From Thermodesulfobacteriota bacterium (GTDB taxonomy: Bacteria; Desulfobacterota; DSM-4660; Desulfatiglandales; Desulfatiglandaceae): a DNA stretch of 50,724 nucleotides. Shown here one piece after another: positions 43,889 through 50,724 of this stretch (its first letter is position 1; each line of letters begins with the position of its first letter). Position numbers and translations under genes: made by a program. The notes beneath the pieces are model-generated. The model was not told where the DNA came from. It saw nothing but the letters and a program-made list of their open reading frames with translations, and made no database searches. The stretch lies in contig JANQDY010000114.1 in NCBI GenBank assembly GCA_028278625.1, positions 1 through 50,724 on the forward strand, read 5' to 3'.

Positions 43889-45379
43889 TCATCGCCACCC
43901 TGCCATGATCTTAAGACAGATGTCATTCATCTCATGGGCCCTATCAGGTCTATCCGCCTCATTATAGCAGCGAAATTCCGGGGCATTGCCCGATGGCCGC
44001 AGATGAACGATCTCTTTGTTCAGAAAGGTCATGCGAAGGCCGTCGGTGGCATCAATTCCCTTAAGCTTGCCAAAATGGGAACCGAAGGCGGTTTCAATAG
44101 CCCGCCGGTCCTTTTCAAAATCGCCGCTCATGAGTCCTCGAAGGGCTTTTTGACTCTTGGCCGTGGGGAAATCCGTGAGCCGGCCGCTGTGGGTGAACCG
44201 CTGGGGCAGATCCTCCGTCAATTGACCGATGCTTTTTCCCTTCTCGATTGACAGCAGCAGAATTGCCACATGGACGATGACCGCATCTCGCGTCGGCAGG
44301 GCCCAAAGGGTCCTGCCGTAACCGGAAAAATCGGAAGCCGTCAAAAACCCGCCGTTGGCTTCATAACCCACCACCCGCTTAAAGCCATCTTCCAGGGCCC
44401 GGTCCATCCCTTCTATGACATAGGGGGATCCGATTCTTGTTCGATACACCGTTTTAAACCAACCGCATTTTTCAAGGGCCGTATTGCACGATACGGGCGT
44501 TACCACGGCATCGGCACCCAGATAGGCTGCCACCAAAATCCCCGCCACATCACCCCGCAGCCACCTTCCCTTTTCATCACTGATGAGCGGCCGGTCACTG
44601 TCGCCATCCGTTGATACGATGGCATCAAAACCGTATTCCGCGGCCCACCTTTCGGCGGCGGCGATATCTTCCCCCCTGATTGCCTCGGTATCCACCGGAA
44701 CGAATCCTTTTGAAAACCCGAGGGACCGGACTTGGGCCCCCAGGCCGGACAGGATCTCCTTCATGAGGCTCCGCCCCACGGCGGAATGCTCATAAACACC
44801 GATGTTCTTTCCCTTTAGACAATCTCGTGGAAAAAAATCCAGGTATCTGGCCACGTACATGTCCGTTGCATGACGTTCCGCTTTTAAGGGCCCAGGGCTT
44901 TCCCTGAAATACCCATTTCCGTCAAATAGTCCGTCAGGGGATAAAACCTCCCGCCCCTTTATGGCGGCCTCGTCGGATTTTTGGATTTCACCCTCTTTCC
45001 GGGTATATTTGATGCCGTTTCGATCATCGGGGATATGGCTCCCGGTCACCATGATGGTCGGCATGCGCTCCATGAGCCCGTAATAGGCCAGTGTCGGGGA
45101 AGGGACCTTTCCGCATCCCACGGGGATGTACCCATTGTCTGAGACGGCCTTGGCAACCGCCAGCATGATACGGTCCGTGCTGGGCCTCAGATCTCCGCCA
45201 ATGGCCACCCCGCCCTTTCCGGTCAGCTCCCCTGAACCTTCAAGATGCTGAATGAAAGCAGCGGTGTACAAATAGCAGACCTCATCGGTCATCTCGGAGA
45301 CCAACCCCCGGGCCCCGCTGGTCCCGAACTTGACCCCGCTTTGGATCATCAAATCTTCAACGCTTACGGATTTTCCCAT
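43889..45379 (-). CDS. Phosphohexomutase (phosphomannomutase/phosphoglucosamine mutase family)
   Basis: 496 residues. K-F-G-T-S-G-A-R-G-L-V opens the first domain; the phosphorylated catalytic Ser is in V-T-G-S-H-I-P-D-D-R-N-G; the metal loop is S-T-D-G-D-S-D-R-P; and the C-terminal phosphate-binding motif is R-P-S-G-N-A-P-E-F-R. It interconverts hexose 1- and 6-phosphates, probably for cell-surface sugar precursors. GAGGAG seven bases before ATG 45379 decides the start. It lies downstream of the CoA-ligase-like gene on the same strand. Confidence 0.9.
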   Translation of the reverse strand: MGKSVSVEDLMIQSGVKFGTSGARGLVSEMTDEVCYLYTAAFIQHLEGSGELTGKGGVAIGGDLRPSTDRIMLAVAKAVSDNGYIPVGCGKVPSPTLAYYGLMERMPTIMVTGSHIPDDRNGIKYTRKEGEIQKSDEAAIKGREVLSPDGLFDGNGYFRESPGPLKAERHATDMYVARYLDFFPRDCLKGKNIGVYEHSAVGRSLMKEILSGLGAQVRSLGFSKGFVPVDTEAIRGEDIAAAERWAAEYGFDAIVSTDGDSDRPLISDEKGRWLRGDVAGILVAAYLGADAVVTPVSCNTALEKCGWFKTVYRTRIGSPYVIEGMDRALEDGFKRVVGYEANGGFLTASDFSGYGRTLWALPTRDAVIVHVAILLLSIEKGKSIGQLTEDLPQRFTHSGRLTDFPTAKSQKALRGLMSGDFEKDRRAIETAFGSHFGKLKGIDATDGLRMTFLNKEIVHLRPSGNAPEFRCYNEADRPDRAHEMNDICLKIMAGWR

Positions 45380-45440
45380 GACGCTCCTCATAGGTTCAAC
45401 CGCGGTTCATGGCCACGGTTCCGGCGGCCAAGCCCATCGG

Positions 45441-46889
45441 TCAACCATCCCCTTTAATACGCCCATAGGCCGCCAGTGCAGCCGCGGCCCGGGACGCTCT
45501 TTCAGCTCCCCTGAAAACAGGGATACCGTGTCTGATCATTTCCTTCAACAGGGGTGATTCAAAGTGATGAAAGGTATATCCGATAACCGGCTTGTTTTGG
45601 GTTTTCCGGAGGTTCGAAAGCTGAATCCCATTACCTTCCATTAGCTTAGAAAGCTGAACCGGCATCTCTTCTTCACCAACGCCCATGCTTTTCATAATTC
45701 TTTCCACCACCGGTTTAGGGCTCAGGAAATAGATCATCAGGATGTCCGCATTCTCCTCCTCCAGGAGAATCTTGGGAATCCGGGTGAAAAAGGAGCTGTA
45801 GTCTCTTGAAAAGGTCAGATCCACCGGATTTCCCACACTCCCCGTTGCAGGGACGTAAGGCCCCAGTTTCTCCAGCGTTTCCTGGGACAGGTTCGACAGC
45901 TCAAGCCCTGACCTTCCACAGGCGTCCGCCGCGGCGGCCCCGGGCCCCCCTGAGTGGGTCTGGATGACAACCCGGTTTCCCCGGGCCCGCGGCAGGGCCC
46001 CCAGCACCCAGCAGAAGTCAAACATCTCCTCCACGGATCTGGCCCGAATAATGCCCGCCTGGCGAAACATGCCGTCATAGACTTCATCGGGTCCGGCCAT
46101 GGCCCCGGTATGTGAAAAGCCCGCGGCTTTGCCGGCCCCCGAGCCGCCGGCATAATAGGCCACTATCGGTTTTTGGGGCACAATGGCCCTTGCCGCCTCC
46201 ATGAAAGCGCGGCCCCTTTTTATCCCTTCTATATAGAGGGCGATCACCTTTGTGTGAGGGCAGGCCCCCAGATAGGCCATACAATCCACAATATCCAGAA
46301 CCGCCTCGTTTCCCACGCTGAATGCCGTACTGAAACCCAGGTCGAAACCGGAGAGGTATTCGAACATCTGGGTCACGAGGCTGCCGCTCTGGGAAGCAAG
46401 ACCGATGAAACCGGCATCTCCTTCGTTGGGAATAAAGGTGGTGTTGATGTTTTGATGGGGATTTGCAACCCCCAAACAGTTGGGCCCCAGGACTTTCATT
46501 TGATGGGCAGCCGCAATCTCTTTAAGTGCCAACTCCATTTCAAGGCCTTTCCCATCAATCTCCTTGAAACCGCCTGAAACCACCACGGCCTGTTTGATCC
46601 CTTTTTGTCCACAGGCATTAAGGGTCTGGTTGACGATTGACGTCGGCAGGACGATCACCGCCAGGTCTGGGATTTCCGGCAAATCCATCACGGACTGGTA
46701 GGCCGGCAAATCCAAAACACGTTTTTCCTTGGGGTGTACCGGATAGACGGCGCCATTGAAACGGGCCGCCAGGGCCGACATGAGCAGATGGGTTCCCATG
46801 CTGGAGACATTGTTGGATGCGCCGAAAAAAGCCATGCTTCGCGCGTTGGCAATCCGGTACAAGGGGCTTTCTTGAATCTGTTTTATCAT
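45441..46889 (-). CDS. ADP-forming acyl-CoA synthetase alpha-type protein (CoA-binding, succinyl-CoA-ligase-like)
   Basis: 482 residues. N-terminal CoA-binding domain with M-A-F-F-G-A-S-N and Y-P-V-H-P, then L-G-P-N-C-L-G-V, a ligase domain with A-S-Q-S-G-S-L, and G-F-S-H-T-G-A-M-A-G carrying the His that is phosphorylated in NDP-forming acyl-CoA synthetases. The ATP-grasp beta domain is not fused and no beta gene lies next to it, so the partner must be elsewhere. Probable role: acyl-CoA and ADP to acid and ATP, or the reverse. Divergent from the acyl-CoA dehydrogenase gene across a 229-base gap, upstream of the phosphomutase. Confidence 0.85.
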   Translation of the reverse strand: MIKQIQESPLYRIANARSMAFFGASNNVSSMGTHLLMSALAARFNGAVYPVHPKEKRVLDLPAYQSVMDLPEIPDLAVIVLPTSIVNQTLNACGQKGIKQAVVVSGGFKEIDGKGLEMELALKEIAAAHQMKVLGPNCLGVANPHQNINTTFIPNEGDAGFIGLASQSGSLVTQMFEYLSGFDLGFSTAFSVGNEAVLDIVDCMAYLGACPHTKVIALYIEGIKRGRAFMEAARAIVPQKPIVAYYAGGSGAGKAAGFSHTGAMAGPDEVYDGMFRQAGIIRARSVEEMFDFCWVLGALPRARGNRVVIQTHSGGPGAAAADACGRSGLELSNLSQETLEKLGPYVPATGSVGNPVDLTFSRDYSSFFTRIPKILLEEENADILMIYFLSPKPVVERIMKSMGVGEEEMPVQLSKLMEGNGIQLSNLRKTQNKPVIGYTFHHFESPLLKEMIRHGIPVFRGAERASRAAAALAAYGRIKGDG

Positions 46890-47118
46890 TTGAATTCTCT
46901 GAACAAAAATGCGATAATGAATGAAGGCTCATTTATTAATGGGAGTGACTTTAGAATAGAAAGGGTTCCATGTCAATAGCCAGCTTGTTTTCCGTGGCGT
47001 TGACTTTCCGGGAAATCAAGTGGTATCACATCAAAGAATGGCGATGCCTTAAACCATCCTTCGGAAAACCCCCGATTGAAAACCATGGAGGACCATTTGA
47101 CACCCATAAGGAGGAAAC

Positions 47119-48276
47119 ATGTCTTACGAACTGACTGAAGAACAAATAATGCTGAAAGACACCATTAGGCGGATTGCCAAGGAACAGATCGCCCCGGGTG
47201 CCGCGGAGAGGGATGAAAAGGCTCAATTTCCCTGGGACATGGTGGAGATCCTTCGGGAAAATGCCCTTTTCGGTGCCGATTTTCCGGAAGAATTCGGCGG
47301 ATCTGAAATGGGCCTGTTATCCCTTTGCCTCATCGTGGAAGAGATTGCCAAGGCCTGCGCATCCACATCCGTCATCCTCATGGTTCACGAATTGGGCACC
47401 ATGCCCATCCTGCTGGCGGGCAGCGATGAACAAAAGCAGCGATACTTGCCCAAACTGGCCACCGGAGAGCACCTGGTCGCCTTCGGGCTCACGGAACCGA
47501 ACGCCGGTTCCGACGTATCCGGTCTCAAGACCAAGGCCGTAAAGGACGGTGACCATTATGTGATCAACGGCAGCAAGATCTTTATCAGCCACGCGGACGT
47601 GGCGGATGTGATCTGCATCGCCGCCAAGACCGACCCTTCCGTGGCAGGTCCCAAGGGCACCGCCATTTTCGTGGTTGAAAAGGGGATGTCCGGTTTCGGC
47701 ATCGGAAAGCATGAAGAAAAAATGGGCGTTCGAAGCTCCTCCACCGTTGAGATCATTCTGGAGGATGTCCGCGTACCGGCGGCCAACCTTCTGGGCGGAG
47801 AGACCGCCGGTTTTCACACCCTCATGAAAACCCTTGACATCACCCGAATACCGGTGGCCAGCCAGGCGGTGGGAATCGCCCAGGGGGCCCTGGATTATGC
47901 GGTTTCCTATACCAAAGAGCGGACCCAGTTCGGCAAACCGCTTTTTTCATTTCAGGGTCTTCAATGGATGATGGCCGACATGACCACCCAAGTGGAAGCG
48001 GCCCGGCAGCTCGTCTACAAGGCCGCCAGCGTATTTGAGAAATTCCCCAAGAATCTGGATCGCCTCCCCAAGGAAGCGGTCCGCCAATCGGCCATGGCCA
48101 AACTCTTTGCAGGGGAGACGGCCATGAAGGTCACCACCGACGCGGTGCAGCTTTTGGGCGGTTACGGCTATGTGAAAGAATATCCGGTGGAACGGATGAT
48201 GCGCGACGCCAAAATCACTCAGATATACGAAGGAACCAGCCAGGTTCAGAAAATGGTGATTGCGGCAACCCTCTAA
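47119..48276 (+). CDS. Acyl-CoA dehydrogenase
   Basis: 385 residues, the family's usual length. Motifs: A-F-G-L-T-E-P-N-A-G-S-D (FAD/substrate), F-I-S-H-A-D-V-A-D, R-T-Q-F-G-K-P-L and near the end Q-I-Y-E-G-T-S-Q, whose Glu is the usual catalytic base of short-chain acyl-CoA dehydrogenases. It oxidises an acyl-CoA to enoyl-CoA, passing electrons to ETF. AAGGAGG precedes ATG. Single gene, followed by a strong hairpin terminator. Confidence 0.95.
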   Translation: MSYELTEEQIMLKDTIRRIAKEQIAPGAAERDEKAQFPWDMVEILRENALFGADFPEEFGGSEMGLLSLCLIVEEIAKACASTSVILMVHELGTMPILLAGSDEQKQRYLPKLATGEHLVAFGLTEPNAGSDVSGLKTKAVKDGDHYVINGSKIFISHADVADVICIAAKTDPSVAGPKGTAIFVVEKGMSGFGIGKHEEKMGVRSSSTVEIILEDVRVPAANLLGGETAGFHTLMKTLDITRIPVASQAVGIAQGALDYAVSYTKERTQFGKPLFSFQGLQWMMADMTTQVEAARQLVYKAASVFEKFPKNLDRLPKEAVRQSAMAKLFAGETAMKVTTDAVQLLGGYGYVKEYPVERMMRDAKITQIYEGTSQVQKMVIAATL

Positions 48277-48287
48277 ATACCCGACCA

Positions 48288-48335
48288 ACACCAATCCCGG
48301 TTCCCGCGCTCCCCCGTGGGAACCGGGGGTGGTGT
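48288..48335 (+). terminator. Strong hairpin terminator after the acyl-CoA dehydrogenase gene
   Basis: CCCGGTTCCC pairs perfectly with GGGAACCGGG around a 12-base loop, and ACACCA/TGGTGT extends the stem outside. It begins 12 bases after the stop codon. There is no U-run, so Rho-independent strength is unclear. Confidence 0.7.
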
Positions 48336-48779
48336 CGCAAACCGCGCCCCCTCACCATTCACCATAACGAACACATTTCCGGCCTACGCTACGTACCGAC
48401 TCATGGGACACAAGGAAAAAGCCCTTGTTTCATGGCTGCTTTCACAAAAATCGGCGACGCCGGGATAAAAAGTCGTATCACAACTCGTGCTTAGATTTTG
48501 TATCAACAATTTTCCGAGCATGAGAGCGATTCACGAATAGGATAATAATCTTTGAGTTGAAATGGACAACTTGAGGGGCACGGCTTTAGAGCTGAGGTCA
48601 TGGCCTTCTATTCTTTTTCAGTGATTGTTTCGATTTTCTCCTGAACGCATCTTGGCCTTATTGCTAATAGCCGTAAATCAGTTCTTTTCGACGAATTCAA
48701 AAAGACGAGGGTTGCATCACAAAATCTCATTTTCGACTTGTAGTTTATATCACCCCGTTTTTTCCATTTTGGGAGCTTT
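48336..48779. other. Intergenic region, no gene seen
   Basis: 444 bases of moderate GC content between the terminator and the 3' end of the last gene. No frame with a ribosome binding site, no RNA gene and no repeat was found. It marks the drop in GC content towards the right end. Confidence 0.5.
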
Positions 48780-50465
48780 TTAAATCGGTTTTATGCTTTC
48801 GGTGTCTATAAATGCCCCAAAGGGAACCTCTCTCCAATAGAGAGTATTAAAGCCGTGAGTCAATATCATTTGAGTTATCGTATTTGAGCTTATACCGTTA
48901 TGTGGAATCAAAAAATTAACCGGCACTGTCGCTTTGTAATGCTTCATTTGGGAATAATTTTGTTGTGAAAAACTTTCATAATTTTTATCAATCTCATTCC
49001 AAATCCATTTCATATCAATGTTATGAATTTGATAAGCTAGCTCTTTTGCTTCAGTTTGAGCGTCGTTAGGGTCTTTTAAATTTCGTGCTGAATTACAGAT
49101 ACGACGAAAAATATTTATAAGTTCAGAAAGAGTACCTTGTTCTTTGATTTGGCATAAGAATTCAGGAGCGATCCCTATATGCATGAGAAAATGAAAACTA
49201 TTAAGCGCCTGTACAACTGGAGCCCATGGGTCAAAATCTTTTTCTTCTGGTGTTGTGTTTACGCACGATTCAAATTCACGCCATCTAAATTTAACATCAG
49301 TATAAATATAAGAACCGGTCACTTGGGCCAGAAATAAAGACAGTTCAAGATTCCCACTTAAGTTAGAAATTTGAAACTGCTCGCCTTTTTCACCGGATTT
49401 TATAGGTCGAAGGGGGGCTAACGGATCTTGTTCTCTTACCTTTCGCATGTATTCAATTGTGGCTTGAATTTTATTTTCAGATAAATCTGGAATAGCCGAT
49501 CGGATTTGATGTCTCAATATATCAGGAGGCAAATCTAATATTGACCTTTGAAGATCGTCACGCATTAGTTTAGTGCCTTGTTTGACATCCTCTTTGTTTG
49601 GCCCTCTCCCCTTTAGCCTAGCTTCTGCCATCCTAAATACACGTTTTCGAAAATACGGATCAAAATCAAAAGGATTGGGTATCATTTCCACTATGCCGGC
49701 TTCGATTAGGGGCGTTAATTGTATCATCAAAAGAACGTTTTTAATGGTATCACTATGGTATTTGGCAGGCGATTCATAAGGGCTAAAATCCTTGTTCATG
49801 GCTCTGGGGTTCATAAAAGGTGAAATCATTATAATTCTATCCACATATAGGGAATAGGCGCTGATAGTAAAAGGTGCTGTTCGGGGATCAATGGTTCCGC
49901 TGTATAAAGCAGACACTGTATCGTCGGGTTTAGGTAAAAGGGACATAATCTCAGTGTCCGGATTCCAAAGCCCACCCACAACTCCATAGAGTTCTTTTAT
50001 CTTATCGTCGCTTAGCTCTTTTCGAAAATCATCCCAATCCTTGCCTTTCGCGAAGCCGAAGATTTCATGAATTGCATTCAGTAAAATTTGGTTCCTTTGT
50101 TTTACTGAATATTTTCGGACCGGATCATCCCTATTCTCTCGGCTAGTGTGCTGGCGCCCGAATTCATCCTGATACCAAGCTAGTCCGCCATCTCTGCCGC
50201 CAACATAAATCTCTCCCCTGATATGCTGTAGTCCCTTTTCGGGCGGTAACAAAACCGTACGGGCGGACTGCCATGGATCCGGCGGCAGGTATTTTTCCGG
50301 ATAAAGCCAGGCTTGGTTGACGGAAGCGATGTACTTCCGCGCCCTTGTCTTTACAACATAGTTAATAGCGCAGACTTCCTCGGCTTCTAATTTCCGTTCT
50401 CTGATAATAGTATCCCATCTGGTTATAGTCTGGGCGAAACATCTGGGGTTGGTTCTGCTGCTCAA
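48780..50465 (-). CDS. Low-GC hypothetical protein, DUF4238-like at its N-terminal end; likely a 5'-truncated or broken gene
   Basis: 561 residues from TTG 50465. The early part, N-P-R-C-F-A-Q-T, R-W-D-T-I-I-R and A-I-N-Y-V-V-K-T-R-A-R-K-Y-I-A-S, resembles the end of DUF4238 proteins (identified by eye). The remaining roughly 480 residues are not recognised: helical, charged, no membrane segments, few cysteines. The same frame continues upstream of the TTG to 50633 with family-like sequence (F-P-L-D-L-N-H-C-F-I-V-T-N-L-E), but there is no ATG, and a TAA (50634-50636) and a TGA (50658-50660) interrupt it. The true start is therefore probably lost or the gene is a pseudogene. Lower GC than the preceding genes suggests acquisition by transfer. 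Confidence 0.5.
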   Translation of the reverse strand: MSSRTNPRCFAQTITRWDTIIRERKLEAEEVCAINYVVKTRARKYIASVNQAWLYPEKYLPPDPWQSARTVLLPPEKGLQHIRGEIYVGGRDGGLAWYQDEFGRQHTSRENRDDPVRKYSVKQRNQILLNAIHEIFGFAKGKDWDDFRKELSDDKIKELYGVVGGLWNPDTEIMSLLPKPDDTVSALYSGTIDPRTAPFTISAYSLYVDRIIMISPFMNPRAMNKDFSPYESPAKYHSDTIKNVLLMIQLTPLIEAGIVEMIPNPFDFDPYFRKRVFRMAEARLKGRGPNKEDVKQGTKLMRDDLQRSILDLPPDILRHQIRSAIPDLSENKIQATIEYMRKVREQDPLAPLRPIKSGEKGEQFQISNLSGNLELSLFLAQVTGSYIYTDVKFRWREFESCVNTTPEEKDFDPWAPVVQALNSFHFLMHIGIAPEFLCQIKEQGTLSELINIFRRICNSARNLKDPNDAQTEAKELAYQIHNIDMKWIWNEIDKNYESFSQQNYSQMKHYKATVPVNFLIPHNGISSNTITQMILTHGFNTLYWREVPFGAFIDTESIKPI

Positions 50466-50724
50466 TGGATCTGCGCCATCCGGATCGCGCGCGTACTCAA
50501 GATTGGTTACTATGAAGCAATGGTTAAGATCTAAGGGGAAAACTGTTTGAGAACCTTTCCAAGCCGTGTGCGGATCATTTGGATATTGGCAAATTTCTGA
50601 ATCCGGAAGGCAGGCATAGTTGTAAAGGGAGCATTACCGGTTTGTTAATAAAATTCCTCAAGATCCCTCTAAACTTGCCGCTTTGTAGGTTTGAAAAACT
50701 TCGTCATATGTCCCGTTGTAGATG

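Noticed and set aside
50634..50660. TGA at 50658-50660 considered as a selenocysteine codon
   Set aside because: A TAA follows seven codons later in the same frame and no cysteine-type active site or hairpin is evident; decay is simpler.
1..50724. CRISPR arrays, tRNA and rRNA genes
   Set aside because: No spaced repeat series, cloverleaf arms with TTCGA-type loops or rRNA motifs were recognised by eye.

Overview
The window looks like the chromosome of an anaerobic, probably sulfate-reducing member of the Desulfobacterota. This is inferred from gene content, not from a marker-gene search: a tungsten-type aldehyde:ferredoxin oxidoreductase with its own Fe-S partner, LarB/LarC, DUF362, a C_GCAxxG_C_C protein, two old-yellow-enzyme reductases, a TRAP transporter, a split aconitase X, and one gene that appears to encode selenocysteine. 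No tRNA, rRNA or CRISPR array was seen.

Region by region. (1) 1-4.1 kb is an AT-rich, partly decayed accessory stretch, mostly on the minus strand. It holds a MerB-like gene whose catalytic-cysteine codon is an in-frame TGA followed by a good bacterial SECIS hairpin, a thioesterase remnant, a DUF3795 protein, a choloylglycine-hydrolase family enzyme, a dead IS4-type transposase and a LysE/RhtB exporter. (2) 4.1-9.5 kb is a minus-strand catabolic operon (SDR, amidohydrolase, class III aminotransferase, aldo/keto reductase) next to an XRE-cupin regulator. (3) 9.5-10.0 kb and 21.2-21.9 kb are two direct copies of one divergent regulator/promoter/BKACE junction. The left copy keeps the regulator and has a BKACE relic; the right copy keeps BKACE and has a regulator relic. 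(4) Between them, 10.1-21.0 kb carries an MBL-fold hydrolase, an exported DUF362 protein, a small exported protein, a Tat-type Fe-S protein plus AOR, an ArsP-like permease, LarB, LarC and a chemoreceptor. (5) 21.7-40.0 kb is a long plus-strand catabolic cluster: BKACE, C_GCAxxG_C_C protein, saccharopine-dehydrogenase-like enzyme, TRAP transporter, short OYE, an unrecognised four-gene unit (Tat-exported MBL protein, multi-pass membrane protein, 88-aa and ~300-aa proteins), a three-subunit xanthine-dehydrogenase-type hydroxylase, a full-length OYE and aconitase X (large and small subunits). (6) 40.1-48.3 kb is mostly core metabolism: glyS/glyQ, pcm, a phosphohexomutase, a CoA-ligase alpha-type protein and an acyl-CoA dehydrogenase. 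(7) 48.8-50.7 kb holds a lower-GC gene, DUF4238-like at its N-terminal end, whose upstream part is interrupted by stops.

How it may fit together (inference): the TRAP system imports a small organic acid, possibly nitrogen-containing. The Mo-hydroxylase, ene-reductases, AcnX dehydratase, dehydrogenases, aminotransferase and amidohydrolase then convert it to a beta-keto acid that BKACE cleaves with acetyl-CoA. The XRE-cupin protein is the obvious candidate regulator of both arms.
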